Assembly (NCBI RefSeq): GCF_900110835.1
Contig: NZ_FOJG01000002.1
Location: 3,426,698 to 3,490,697 of the forward strand
From: Chitinophaga arvensicola
GTDB taxonomy: Bacteria; Bacteroidota; Bacteroidia; Chitinophagales; Chitinophagaceae
Length of the DNA stretch: 64,000 nt
Direction of reading: 5' to 3'
Shown: positions 15,738 through 25,422 of the stretch, piece by piece
Numbering within the stretch: position 1 is the stretch's first letter
Layout: each line of letters opens with the position of its first letter
Notes under the pieces: model-generated
Told to the model about the DNA's origin: nothing
The model's database searches: none
Seen by the model: only the letters and a program-made list of their open reading frames with translations
Made by a program: the position numbers and the translations under genes

Positions 15738-17075
15738 TTATTTTGCCAATACGCTCTCCGGTGCCTTTCCATCTGTATTTTCCAGTGATAACCCCAACAA
15801 CCGGGCTACCAGCGGCGCTACATCCGTTACACTCATTTCCTTCACGTGCGCACCTGTTTGAATACCCGCCCCATAAGCCACAAAGCCGGTCTGTATCTCC
15901 CTGAAATCCGGGAAATAACCGTGGGTACCTCCTTTGGCTGCCCTCACCAGTTCACCGGTAACAGCACCGCCAATAGTCGCCCCATCAGTAGCCGTGATGG
16001 CAAATGCTGCATGAGGATCTGCTCCCACCGTATTCAGCTGCTGACGGTCAATGATACGGAACAACTGCTGCTGTGCCGCTGGCAATGCCTTCAATAAAGC
16101 CTGTACTTTTTGCGCCGTCTTTGTATCCTTCGCATCTTTCAGGTGCAGGAAAGCCGAGCCCCCGGACGAATGGAACTGCGCTTTCCAGTCGCCCGTTTTT
16201 ATGTTGTTCAGCAAGCCGTTTTGTGTCAGCAATACATTCGGGCAAAAGCTACGACTGATGTTCACAAAGCCATGATCACCGGTAACAATGACCGCTGTAT
16301 TTTCGTATATCCCTGCACGTTTCAATGCTTCTATGATAGTACCCAATGCCCTGTCGGCGCCTGCCACGGCCTTTCTCACCAGTAAGCCATCACGGCCCTG
16401 CTCATGTTCATAGTGATCGGTGCAGGCCAGGTGTAAAGTGGTAAACGCCGGTTTGTAAGCCGTGATCAGGTAAGCAGACATCCGCGCCACGTTTTCATCC
16501 ATGATCAGCTCTCCATCTTCCATAGCAAAATCTTTTTCGCCGAGTTCACCCGTAGCATGTGTCTGCACTTCTTTCCACAAAGACAGCGGATTGGTGACAG
16601 TACCCATTACCGCTCTGCGGTCTTTCGAGCCTACTGTCCATATATCCGGCACATTGTAATCTATCGGCGCACCTACAGATACCGGCCAGATCACATTGGC
16701 CGACTTCTTCCCTGCCTTATGCACTGCATCAAACAAGGTAGGCACTTTAATGCTGTCGTAATAAAAGTACCATACACCCGTAGCGCCGTTCGGTTCAAAC
16801 GGTGCATTGTAATAAATGCCATGTTTAGCCGGTGTTACGCCAGTAATCAGGGAAGTATGATTGGGATAGGTAACAGTAGGGAATACACTGTTTACCCCAT
16901 CTGCATATGCCCCGCTGTCTTTCATCATCCGCAGGTTCACCATTCCCCAGGAAGGATCGGTATAGAATTCCGGCCGGAAGCCATCAATAGTGATCAGCAC
17001 TACATGCGAGGCTTTCTGTGCAAAGGAAGAAAGCGCCATCATCAGCAGTAACGCGATGCCTGTTAGTTGTTTCAT
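15738..17075 (-). CDS. Secreted ectonucleotide pyrophosphatase/phosphodiesterase (alkaline phosphatase superfamily)
   Basis: A 445-residue exported enzyme with a signal peptide (1-20, ending SSFAQ). The alkaline-phosphatase fold is shown by Asp31 in ITIDGFRPEF, the likely nucleophile Thr67 in VFPTVTYPNHTSLITG, and later metal ligands in VTGDHGF and THGYFPDF. This is the NPP family, which hydrolyses nucleotides, nucleotide sugars or phosphodiester lipids in the periplasm. It is the last gene after SusC and SusD on the minus strand, 18 bp from SusD, so the SusCD pair probably handles the substrate or product of this enzyme. The exact substrate is not known. Confidence 0.88.
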   Translation of the reverse strand: MKQLTGIALLLMMALSSFAQKASHVVLITIDGFRPEFYTDPSWGMVNLRMMKDSGAYADGVNSVFPTVTYPNHTSLITGVTPAKHGIYYNAPFEPNGATGVWYFYYDSIKVPTLFDAVHKAGKKSANVIWPVSVGAPIDYNVPDIWTVGSKDRRAVMGTVTNPLSLWKEVQTHATGELGEKDFAMEDGELIMDENVARMSAYLITAYKPAFTTLHLACTDHYEHEQGRDGLLVRKAVAGADRALGTIIEALKRAGIYENTAVIVTGDHGFVNISRSFCPNVLLTQNGLLNNIKTGDWKAQFHSSGGSAFLHLKDAKDTKTAQKVQALLKALPAAQQQLFRIIDRQQLNTVGADPHAAFAITATDGATIGGAVTGELVRAAKGGTHGYFPDFREIQTGFVAYGAGIQTGAHVKEMSVTDVAPLVARLLGLSLENTDGKAPESVLAK

Positions 17076-17093
17076 ACTACTTGTATTTAAATA

Positions 17094-18863
17094 TTATTTC
17101 CATCCGGGGTTCTGACCCAGTGCCGGATTTAATTTCGTTTCGTTAAATGGTATCGGATAGAGGTATTTATAATCTTTCCATTCCCTGGCGATATTGGTCA
17201 GCCAGATGAGGTTTCCACTGGTACCACCTGATAGTTTCGTCTGGTCATCGTCGATGAGGAAATAATATACTCCTGGAACTTTTGTAGCGGGCGTTTTCTT
17301 CACAAAGGACACATCCGGTTTTCCATCTTCATTTAAATCCATCAGTACGTCCATAGCCGGTACATATAACCCGGTGTAGGGCTTCAGGAGTAAAGGTCCC
17401 AGTCCCCAGCGCACGAGATCATAAAAGCGGAAACCTTCCAGTACCAGCTCCACACTGCGTTCCCGGCGGATCTCCAGCAATGCTGCATCAGTAACACGTG
17501 CTTCCGCCTTAATATCTTTGTCGTTGTTGAAATAATCAACCAGATAAGGATCTGCTGTTACCGGCAGATCGGTATTCTTCAAACCTGCGCGGGTTCTCAG
17601 TAATTTAATGGTGCTGTTCCACACTTCTGCATTCATCATGCCCAGTTCTGCTTTTGCTTCGGCCTCATTCAGCAGCACTTCTGCATAACGGATGATAGGA
17701 ACAGAGTTATTATTTTCCGCTACGCCATCTGTGGCTTTTGAATCCACCGTAAATTTCAAGGGCTGATAACCGGTATAGGTATACGTAAAATCAGGTGGTG
17801 CAATTTGTCCGTCACGGCTATATTTTCCCATGCGGATGGTTTGCTGCAAACGCAGATCCCGGTTCTTTACCTCTTCATTGAAAGGCAGCTGATCATAACC
17901 GGCTTTGTCTGTGAAACGGGTACCATCAAGATTGAGGTACATATCGGTAAATGATTTTACCAGGCTGATACGGTTGCCATAGGTGGCGCTGGTGAAAAAC
18001 CAGTTGGCATCATTGAATACCCGTAAACTTTTATTACACACATAGGCCAGGATGATTTCGTTGGCGGCAGGTGTTTCATTGATAAACAGGTTACGGTAGT
18101 TCATCGCAGCATCGCCACCGATGTTCAGGGTGTACTGGCCACTCTTCATCACTTCTTCTGCCGCGCTAACGGCGGCATTCAGCCAGGTGGCATAGCCGGA
18201 AGCACCTGCATCCGTACGGTGTTTACGATACGTACCCTCAAATAAACATACCCGTGATTTATAGGCCAGCGCTACCCAACGGGTGATCTGGGAACAGGTA
18301 TTATCTTTTTTGTTGCGGATATTGGCACAGGCAAAATCCAGGTCAGCCAGCACCTTGTCCATTACCATGGCACGCGGATCACGGGCTTTATAGAGTTCCG
18401 GATCATTGATGCCCATGGTTTTATCATACCAGGGCACATCCCCGAAACGTTTTACTTTCTCAAAATAGAACATTGCCCGGAAGAAGCGTGCAATGCCGGC
18501 ATAATGATTCTTTGCTTCATCTGCAACATTCGCCTGGCTGTAATGCTCCAGGAAATAGTTGATATTGCGCAGGTCGCCCCAGCTCCAGCCGGAAGACTGC
18601 ACCGCCGAGTAGGCGTTGGGCTGGATAAACGTATTCACATCCTTACCGGCCATATAGTCGCTCATCACATCTCCCCGGATAATAGCATTCCCATCGGGTA
18701 ATATTTTATAGAAAGAAGTGGCATACAACTGCAGATCAGCCTCTGTGTTGAAGGCGTTATCAGGACTCAGTTTATCAAAAGGCTTCAGGTTGAGATCCTT
18801 CTTACAGGATACTATTGCCAGGAGCAATAACAAGTAAACAGCTTTTTTCATCTTGGTAAACAT
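17094..18863 (-). CDS. SusD/RagB family nutrient-binding lipoprotein (locus 1)
   Basis: A 589-residue outer-membrane lipoprotein of the SusD family that should cap the SusC porin at 18870-22205. The signal peptide ends in a lipobox with Cys20 (AIVSC). TPR-like helical segments such as FRAMFYFEKVKRFGDVPWY and the C-terminal RRERSVELVLEGFRFYDLVRWG are family signatures. The start could also be Met5 (18851). It is 6 bp after SusC and upstream of the phosphodiesterase. Confidence 0.92.
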   Translation of the reverse strand: MFTKMKKAVYLLLLLAIVSCKKDLNLKPFDKLSPDNAFNTEADLQLYATSFYKILPDGNAIIRGDVMSDYMAGKDVNTFIQPNAYSAVQSSGWSWGDLRNINYFLEHYSQANVADEAKNHYAGIARFFRAMFYFEKVKRFGDVPWYDKTMGINDPELYKARDPRAMVMDKVLADLDFACANIRNKKDNTCSQITRWVALAYKSRVCLFEGTYRKHRTDAGASGYATWLNAAVSAAEEVMKSGQYTLNIGGDAAMNYRNLFINETPAANEIILAYVCNKSLRVFNDANWFFTSATYGNRISLVKSFTDMYLNLDGTRFTDKAGYDQLPFNEEVKNRDLRLQQTIRMGKYSRDGQIAPPDFTYTYTGYQPLKFTVDSKATDGVAENNNSVPIIRYAEVLLNEAEAKAELGMMNAEVWNSTIKLLRTRAGLKNTDLPVTADPYLVDYFNNDKDIKAEARVTDAALLEIRRERSVELVLEGFRFYDLVRWGLGPLLLKPYTGLYVPAMDVLMDLNEDGKPDVSFVKKTPATKVPGVYYFLIDDDQTKLSGGTSGNLIWLTNIAREWKDYKYLYPIPFNETKLNPALGQNPGWK

Positions 18864-18869
18864 TAATCA

Positions 18870-21800
18870 TTAAAAAGTAACACTCAAACCAACCGTATAT
18901 GTTTTCAGCATGGGATACGACATTCCGTTACCGGCGCCGATACCTGCTGCATTGTTATTCAGTTCCGGATCAGAACCTTCGATCACTTCCGGATCCAGGG
19001 TTTTCATAATGCGGTACAGCGGCGACCATGTCCATAAGTTCTGACCAGTGAAAAACACCCGTGCATTTTTCATTTTGATCTTCGATGCCCATTCCGTTGG
19101 CAGGTTATAACCTACTGTCAGATTTTTCAGGCGGATGTAAGCCACGTTCTGTACATACTTCGATTGCTGCACCACCAGCTCTGCGTTGGAATTGAGGGCA
19201 GTATATCCGCGAAAACGCGGGAAATACGCATCCGGATTGCTTTCGGACCAGCGTTTATCCATGATATCTTCCGGCATCCAGCTGTATGGGCGGTTGTATT
19301 GTCCCCAGAAAAGAGACGCATCTGTACCCGGCCACCAGTCGCGCTTACCGATGCCCTGGAAAAAGAAGTTGATAAAGAAATTATTCCAATTGGCGCTGCC
19401 GGTAATACCAAATGCATAGCGTGGCTCTGTATTCCCAATCACCCGTTGATCGCCCGGATTGGTTACCGTACCATCTCCCTGATCTATTTTTTTGTTGCCA
19501 TCCAGGTCCTTGAAGCGGATATCTCCCGGCATCAGTTTATTTGCGTTGGACACGCGGATGAAGGACTGATCCACATCGTACTTATTGATCTCATCCTGGC
19601 TCTGGAAATAACCATCATTCACAAAGCCCCACATATCGCCCACTTTCATGCCTTCATAGTAAGTATTGATCAGTCCATTGGGGTTATTGAAGCGCGTGAT
19701 CCAGGACTGGTAATCAGATAGCACCACGCCCAGTGAATAGTTGAATGGTTTGCTTCCGGCTTTAAACTGATCGGACCAGTTCACCGATAATTCCCAGCCT
19801 TTTGTTTTCAGATCAGCATAGTTGCCTTTGGGTACACTGGCGCCAAACACAGCAGGAACGGGCAATCCTACTGTAAACATATTGGTAGTATAACGGGTAT
19901 ATTTATCAAAGCTCACTTTCAGGCGGCTGTTCAGCAATGCCACATCTATACCGCCATTCAGCGTAGTGGATTTTTCCCAGGTCAGTCCATTGGGGATCAC
20001 ATTGGGTTGTTGTGTATAATCGGGTATCACGCCATTGATAGACATCTGTAACTTGCTCACCGACATAGTTTGCAGGAACTGGTAAGGATTTACATTACCA
20101 TTGCCTAACGCACCATAGGAAGCTCTCAGTTTCAGATCGCTCACTGCTTTCGGAGATACGTTCCAGAATTTCTCTTTTGATACACGCCATCCGGCAGAAG
20201 CGGAAGGGAAGAAACCAAACTGCTGGGTTTCGGGGAACTTGGAAGAACCATCATAGCGGCCGTTTACTTCGAGGAGATAACGCTCATCGTAGTTGTAATT
20301 AAGGCGGAAGAAGCCGCCCAGGGTGCGCCACTCATACCCACCACCGGTGAGGATATAGTTGAGTCCATTCATCAGGGAGAAATCAGGCAAACTCGAATTG
20401 ATCAGTCCATCATGCTGATAGTACCTCGATTTAAACAGCGTATTTTCATAGTTGTAGCCGACGAGCAGTTTGAAAGTATTTTTTGCAACCCGTTGTTCGT
20501 AGTCTGCATACAGGTTCATACCGGTGTAGGTAGTCCTGTCGTTCTCCTCATTCATTTTGCTTTCACCACGGGTGAGTGTTTGTCCGGGGATTTTGCTGTA
20601 AGGCACCGGCGTATACAACCGGGTTTCCACACTTGACGTATAGGCGTAGGTAAAATCACCGTTTACATGCAGTTTGTCATGCAGGAAAGACGTTGTAAAA
20701 CGGGAAGTATTTCTCAGCAGCAGTTGCGTCTGATCAGAATAGTTATTGCCGGTTAAGAAACTACCGAATACAATGGCAGCATTTTCCGTCAGTGATCCGT
20801 CAGGATTTTTCAGCATGGCTATAGGAAAGGCTTCATCGGAAATCCTTCTCCATACGGGCGTATTGCTCGGATGATTGAGAATAGGAAAGAAATAAGTACG
20901 CTGGGAAAAGTCGAAATTGTTTTCCAGTTTCAGCCAGTCGAACGGCCGTACCGCTCCTTTTGCGCGCACATTATACATTTTGAATTTATCCGGGTTGTAG
21001 CGAAAAATACCGTTCTGCGACATATACCTGCCGGAGAGATAATACTCGGATTTGGCGTTACCACCGGAGGCCGACAAAGTTTGCTCGGTACCGGGGTTCT
21101 GATCCGCATACAATTCCTTGAACCAATCGGTGTTGCCGTAGTACACGTAGTTGCCTGTGGCAGGGTCAATATCCGTTTTGGGCAGGGAAGGATCGTCGTT
21201 CCTGCGTTTCAGCTCATCCAGGTAATCCAGTGAAAAAGGAAATACGCTGTTGGCTTTGGCCGGATGCGATTTATAATCATTCCAGGCATAATAGGCTTCA
21301 TCAAAGTTCTTTGCCCATTCGTATCCGTTGGTCACAAACTTTGGTTTTACGGTGCGGTCGTTCAGGGAATAGTTACTGGAATAAGTAAGTTGTGTATTGT
21401 TTTTTGCCGGATTTTTTGTGGTGATGAGTACCACGCCGAAGCTTCCCCTGGCGCCGTAGATAGCAGCAGAAGCAGCATCTTTCAGCACAGACACGCTTTC
21501 AATATCATTTGGGTTTAATAAGTTCGGATCACCGGGTACGCCATCAATGAGTACCAATGCGCTGCCACCGGCGCCGATGGAGGTGGTACCTCTTACATTA
21601 TAGGTGGCGCCACGGATAGGTTTACCATCGGTGATACGGATGTTCAGGTTAGGTAATACACCCTGCAGTCCTTTGGTGGCGCTGGTCATAGGCCGGTTCT
21701 CAAATACTTCTTTTCCTACCTGGTCTACTGCACCAGTGAGATTTACTTTCTTCTGGGTACCATATCCCACTACTACTACTTCTCCGAGTGCAGAGGAGGA

Positions 21801-22205
21801 TTCTTTCATCACCACATAAATAGATTGTTCTTTCTGTGGGTCGAGGTTATTTTTAGTGATCACCTGTGTGAGGTAACCTACATAGGCAATAGTAAATATA
21901 TGAGGTCCCTGCAGATGACTGTTATCAAAAGTAAATACCCCTTTGGCATCTGTAATGGCAAAGCTTTTGAGGCTATCGGGACCGCTTTTCAGCTGTATAG
22001 AAGCGCCGGGGATAGGTTGTCCCTTTTCATCTTCTATCAGGCCTTTGATCCAGGCTCTATTTTGCGCCTGTAATGGCAACAGGTTCATAAAAGTCATCAG
22101 GAGCAGCAGGCCGATAAATTTACAGCGGTGCAATAACCTGTTGGCGTGGTTCAGGGGCAAAGCTCCGCCCTTCACTAGCAGGTAGTGATGTGTCATAATA
22201 CGCAA
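18870..22205 (-). CDS. SusC/RagA family TonB-dependent outer-membrane transporter (locus 1)
   Basis: An 1111-residue TonB-dependent transporter. After a signal region (hydrophobic about 30-48) comes a carboxypeptidase-regulatory-like domain (about 52-130) and the plug, with VVVVGYGTQKKVNLTGAV and SVLKDAASAAIYGARGS, then a long beta-barrel ending in TVGLSVTF. There is no N-terminal STN domain, although a FecR gene lies only 8 bp upstream, which makes direct FecR signalling through this receptor less certain. The start may be Met4 (22196). Confidence 0.93.
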   Translation of the reverse strand: MRIMTHHYLLVKGGALPLNHANRLLHRCKFIGLLLLMTFMNLLPLQAQNRAWIKGLIEDEKGQPIPGASIQLKSGPDSLKSFAITDAKGVFTFDNSHLQGPHIFTIAYVGYLTQVITKNNLDPQKEQSIYVVMKESSSALGEVVVVGYGTQKKVNLTGAVDQVGKEVFENRPMTSATKGLQGVLPNLNIRITDGKPIRGATYNVRGTTSIGAGGSALVLIDGVPGDPNLLNPNDIESVSVLKDAASAAIYGARGSFGVVLITTKNPAKNNTQLTYSSNYSLNDRTVKPKFVTNGYEWAKNFDEAYYAWNDYKSHPAKANSVFPFSLDYLDELKRRNDDPSLPKTDIDPATGNYVYYGNTDWFKELYADQNPGTEQTLSASGGNAKSEYYLSGRYMSQNGIFRYNPDKFKMYNVRAKGAVRPFDWLKLENNFDFSQRTYFFPILNHPSNTPVWRRISDEAFPIAMLKNPDGSLTENAAIVFGSFLTGNNYSDQTQLLLRNTSRFTTSFLHDKLHVNGDFTYAYTSSVETRLYTPVPYSKIPGQTLTRGESKMNEENDRTTYTGMNLYADYEQRVAKNTFKLLVGYNYENTLFKSRYYQHDGLINSSLPDFSLMNGLNYILTGGGYEWRTLGGFFRLNYNYDERYLLEVNGRYDGSSKFPETQQFGFFPSASAGWRVSKEKFWNVSPKAVSDLKLRASYGALGNGNVNPYQFLQTMSVSKLQMSINGVIPDYTQQPNVIPNGLTWEKSTTLNGGIDVALLNSRLKVSFDKYTRYTTNMFTVGLPVPAVFGASVPKGNYADLKTKGWELSVNWSDQFKAGSKPFNYSLGVVLSDYQSWITRFNNPNGLINTYYEGMKVGDMWGFVNDGYFQSQDEINKYDVDQSFIRVSNANKLMPGDIRFKDLDGNKKIDQGDGTVTNPGDQRVIGNTEPRYAFGITGSANWNNFFINFFFQGIGKRDWWPGTDASLFWGQYNRPYSWMPEDIMDKRWSESNPDAYFPRFRGYTALNSNAELVVQQSKYVQNVAYIRLKNLTVGYNLPTEWASKIKMKNARVFFTGQNLWTWSPLYRIMKTLDPEVIEGSDPELNNNAAGIGAGNGMSYPMLKTYTVGLSVTF

Positions 22206-22213
22206 ATATTTAG

Positions 22214-23200
22214 TTAGTGATTTTTTTCTATCCGGTAACCTGTGTTAGTTGATATAATTTTCAAATCATGCAGCATCGCAATACGATGCAGTACCTGTGC
22301 CAGTGAATCAGTATCCCTGATGACACCGGAGAAAGCGATATCCTCAAAAGCGGCTGCTTTCATTTGTATGTTCACGTGATATCCTTTTGAAATAGTATCG
22401 AGTACCCCTGACAGCGGCATCTGGTCGAACGTAGCGGCAAAGCCGTTCCGGGAGCCGTAAGCGATCACCGGTGATGCGGGCGTTATTTTTTCTGCTGGCT
22501 GCATACGGGCTGTTCCGGTGCTGGTATTACAGATCAGCCACTGCCCTGGTGTGAGATACCTTGTTTCTTTATCCGCTTTTACTACCACTTTACCGGTATG
22601 CAACATCACTTTTACCTCTTTTCGTATACTCGTAATCGTGAAAGAGGTACCCAAGGCGGTGGTGGAAACGCCCTGGCTCCATACTGTAAATGGCTGTGGG
22701 GCATGGGGGGCTACATTAAAATAGCCCTTTCCTTCCAGCATAATTACACGGTCTTTTTTACCAAAGGAAGCAGCAAAGCGGATAGCGGCGTCTTTATATA
22801 GTATTACGGAAGAGCCATCCGGCAGGTGTAACCGCCGTTGCCCGGCTTCTCCATTACGGATCTCCGTAGTATCCGGCGCTTTTACTGTATGCATCGCTAT
22901 TTCTTTTCGTACAGCCGGTGGCGTGGTACGGAACAGCCATATGCTGGCCAGTATTCCCACCACTGCTGCGGCGGCTACCCAACGGAGATATACAACCGGC
23001 TTTTTCTCCCGGATACCGGATGCAATCACCTGATACATTTCCTTTTTCTCTGCGGGTGTAAATACGTCGGTATCCGGCGCCTGCTGTTGTGCATACCAAT
23101 GATCGTACTCTGCCTGCTCCGCTTCCGTAGCAGTTCCGTCGAGATAATGTTCCAGTAAATATTGCAGGCGCGATGGCGTCATCAGTATGGGTGTTTGCAA
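22214..23200 (-). CDS. FecR family anti-sigma factor (locus 1)
   Basis: A 328-residue inner-membrane anti-sigma factor. An N-terminal cytosolic helical part (about 8-60) is followed by a single membrane segment (about 74-92, WVAAAAVVGILASIWLF) and a periplasmic FecR beta domain and a C-terminal DUF4974-like segment (FDQMPLSGVLDTISKGYHV). It probably holds the sigma factor encoded divergently at 23446. The start may be Met7 (23182). Only 8 bp separates it from SusC, unlike loci 2 and 3, which have about 110-160 bp with an RNA-like element. Confidence 0.9.
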   Translation of the reverse strand: MQTPILMTPSRLQYLLEHYLDGTATEAEQAEYDHWYAQQQAPDTDVFTPAEKKEMYQVIASGIREKKPVVYLRWVAAAAVVGILASIWLFRTTPPAVRKEIAMHTVKAPDTTEIRNGEAGQRRLHLPDGSSVILYKDAAIRFAASFGKKDRVIMLEGKGYFNVAPHAPQPFTVWSQGVSTTALGTSFTITSIRKEVKVMLHTGKVVVKADKETRYLTPGQWLICNTSTGTARMQPAEKITPASPVIAYGSRNGFAATFDQMPLSGVLDTISKGYHVNIQMKAAAFEDIAFSGVIRDTDSLAQVLHRIAMLHDLKIISTNTGYRIEKNH

Positions 23201-23325
23201 TACTTATCACTTCAATGCACATTTACCCCCACTCCTTTTTTGAAAAAAAGATGGAATTCATATTTAGTTAACATTGGGCATAAGTTGTTTACCATAAGTT
23301 AACATAGAAACTTTTTCCCAGTAGA

Positions 23326-23333
23326 TATCTTTG
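23326..23333 (+). promoter_or_regulatory. Candidate -7 box of the locus 1 sigma gene
   Basis: TATCTTTG matches TAnnTTTG exactly and would start transcription near 23340, before the first ATG (23376) and the sigma coding frame. No clear -33 element is seen. Confidence 0.45.
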
Positions 23334-23445
23334 CTGGCAAATCTGGATACTTATCTGCACTGCTGGTCTACATATATGCGACAATTTATGGCATCAGGCC
23401 AGGAACGGCGATACCAAAGCGTTTGAGGAGCTGTACCAGACCACT

Positions 23446-23952
23446 GTGACAGCACTCAGCAACCAGGCTTTCCGTATACTGAAAGACCGGGAACAGGTGA
23501 AAGATATTATCCAGGATGTTTTTATCAGTTTATATCTCCGGAGAGATGAACTGCCCACAGATGTTAACATCAACGGTTATCTGAACAATGCCGTCAAATA
23601 TAAAGTCTCCAACCAGCTACGCAACAAACTCCGGAAAGAAAATCATCACCAGGTGCTGATGAGACAGGCACATCAGCAGGAAGTAGTGCAACCTGTACAA
23701 CTGGAGCATTATGAGCTAAAAAATAAGATTGCCCGCAGCATTAATACACTGCCACTGAAATGCAGAGAAGTATTTATGCTGAGTTATTATGGCAATATGG
23801 GATATAAAGCCATCGCACAGGAAATGGGCATCTCTGTAAAAACGGTAGAAAAGCATATGAGCAAAGCCTTGCAGGTATTACGCAGGGAATTGAAAGAAGA
23901 ACACTATCTCGGTATGCTGCTGGTGGCGATGAGTATCTGCACTGGATTATAA
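23446..23952 (+). CDS. ECF RNA polymerase sigma factor, 5' end irregular (locus 1)
   Basis: The frame encodes sigma regions 2 and 4: VKDIIQDVFISLYLRRDELP and a C-terminal HTH with GYKAIAQEMGISVKTVEKHM. The reported start is a GTG at 23446, but family similarity clearly begins earlier in the same frame (WHQARNGDTKAFEELYQTT, from about 23389). No ATG, GTG or TTG exists in frame back to the stop at 23305-23307. ATGs at 23376 and 23388 are in another frame; loss of one base between 23386 and 23391 would join them to the domain. The gene could use an unusual start, be frameshifted, or contain a sequencing error. It is divergent from its probable anti-sigma gene. Confidence 0.75.
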   Translation: MTALSNQAFRILKDREQVKDIIQDVFISLYLRRDELPTDVNINGYLNNAVKYKVSNQLRNKLRKENHHQVLMRQAHQQEVVQPVQLEHYELKNKIARSINTLPLKCREVFMLSYYGNMGYKAIAQEMGISVKTVEKHMSKALQVLRRELKEEHYLGMLLVAMSICTGL

Positions 23953-24163
23953 TTTCCGCAATACGTGGGAAAAAAGACCCTAACAGTCCCGCCCGATTCC
24001 CCAACTATCTATACCTCCTATCCCGCTTCCAATCGGCTAATCCGCTGTACATCAGGAAAAAACTGACGACTTCCGGCATTGGTATAATGCTTGTTTTAAA
24101 GAAGGAGAACCTTTTTGGATGAATCTCATCCGGATTATTACTTAAACCCTAATTACAATTGTT

Positions 24164-24793
24164 ATGGCACACTTAGAAGTTCAACCCAGGAAAAAGAGCA
24201 TGACGTGGTTATGGCTGGTATTAGGTCTTATTGTTATTGCCGCCATTCTGTTCTTCCTGATGCGCAGCAGTAATCACGACCGTTCAGATACTATTGCCAC
24301 TACGGATACCATTGCCAGCACCGGCATGCCCGTGGCTGCTCCCACACCAGCATGGGACAAAGTAGATTTCAATGCACCAGATACCAATTATGAAGAAGTA
24401 ACTGATAAAGGTATCGCTGTAAGAAGCAATGATCAGTATACTATTTATACGTTGGGAGAAAACATTCTTTTCGCCAGCGACAAAAGTGCACTGGAAGGAA
24501 CCGCAGATGAAAAACTGAAACAGATCGCCACTTCACTGCATAAACGTTATCCTGATGCACAGATCGGTGTTTATGGACACGCTGACGCCAAAGGCAGTGC
24601 TGATCATAATTCACAACTCGCAGCAGAACGTGCGGCAGCGGTAAAGATCTGGCTGATCCAGCATGGAGATGTCAGTGAAAACAAAATTTCCGTTCACTCA
24701 CTGGGCGAATCAAAACCATTGGCCAGCAATAACAGCGCGGCAGGCAGACAACAAAACAGAAGTGTGGAAATAGTAGCCTTCACCGGTAAATAA
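24164..24793 (+). CDS. OmpA family protein with N-terminal membrane anchor
   Basis: A 209-residue protein with one membrane segment (about 13-33) and a C-terminal OmpA/MotB peptidoglycan-binding domain (about 95-207) showing GHADAKGSADHNSQLAAERA and the final NRSVEI. The anchor is not a cleavable signal, so it probably sits in the inner membrane with the OmpA domain reaching the wall. A 210-bp gap precedes it, with a TATAAT-like box near 24082. It is followed 19 bp later by a PRC-barrel gene, possibly a stress-response pair. Confidence 0.85.
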   Translation: MAHLEVQPRKKSMTWLWLVLGLIVIAAILFFLMRSSNHDRSDTIATTDTIASTGMPVAAPTPAWDKVDFNAPDTNYEEVTDKGIAVRSNDQYTIYTLGENILFASDKSALEGTADEKLKQIATSLHKRYPDAQIGVYGHADAKGSADHNSQLAAERAAAVKIWLIQHGDVSENKISVHSLGESKPLASNNSAAGRQQNRSVEIVAFTGK

Positions 24794-24812
24794 ATTTTTT
24801 CATCCACTAAAA

Positions 24813-25295
24813 ATGATAACCATGTCTATAACTGAAACCAATCGCCTCGAAGAACTAAGCGGCAGCAATTTTGAAATCGTTGATGGGCAACCCGACATCC
24901 GCCACTGGGAAGTAGAAGATCTGCAGGGCCACAAACTGGGTAAAATAGATGACCTGTTGTTTAATCCCGCATCCCGCAGGGTACGCTACCTGGTCATCAA
25001 CCTGAAAGGTAACCGCCTTGGGCTGACCGAACGTAAAGTGTTATTTCCTATCGGCGTAGCTATACTACATGAAAAAAATGATACGGTATTGCTCCCGGAA
25101 GTAACCACTATCCAGATCAGCACCTTACCATTTTATGAAAAGGGAGTGATCGTTACTCCTGAAACAGAACAGGATATCCGCAACGTGTTTGTATCGCCTG
25201 ATAACCATCTGTCAGACGGCGACTTCTACAACCACGACCAGTTTAACCAGGAAAGGTTTTATGGTCCCCGGTATCCGAGAGACAACCGCCTATAA
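24813..25295 (+). CDS. PRC-barrel domain protein
   Basis: A 160-residue cytosolic protein with a PRC-barrel (about 25-105), shown by WEVEDLQGHKLGKIDDLLF and VRYLVINLKGNRLG. The C-terminus (about 130-160) is rich in Asp, Asn, Phe and Tyr. PRC-barrel proteins bind RNA or photosynthetic and stress complexes; in Bacteroidota they are common next to OmpA or CsbD-like stress genes. The start could be Met4. A strong terminator follows at 25339. Confidence 0.8.
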   Translation: MITMSITETNRLEELSGSNFEIVDGQPDIRHWEVEDLQGHKLGKIDDLLFNPASRRVRYLVINLKGNRLGLTERKVLFPIGVAILHEKNDTVLLPEVTTIQISTLPFYEKGVIVTPETEQDIRNVFVSPDNHLSDGDFYNHDQFNQERFYGPRYPRDNRL

Positions 25296-25338
25296 TACTT
25301 GCCACACATACTTCATCTGTTGGGAAGTTAACCCGCAT

Positions 25339-25378
25339 AAAGCGATGGCTCCAGGTAGCTGGGGCCATCGCTTTTATT
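25339..25378 (+). terminator. Terminator after the PRC-barrel gene
   Basis: An 11-bp stem (25339-25349 with 25364-25374), extended inward by further pairs, with a short U-rich tail on the plus strand ending the OmpA/PRC-barrel unit. Confidence 0.8.
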
Positions 25379-25422
25379 ATACTTAAGAATTATTCGTTTT
25401 ATTTGCGGACAAATTATTCCGG

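Noticed and set aside
24102..24145. AAGGAG followed by an 8-codon ORF before the OmpA gene
   Set aside because: Looks like a Shine-Dalgarno plus leader peptide, but the ORF has no biased codons and no terminator or alternative fold follows.
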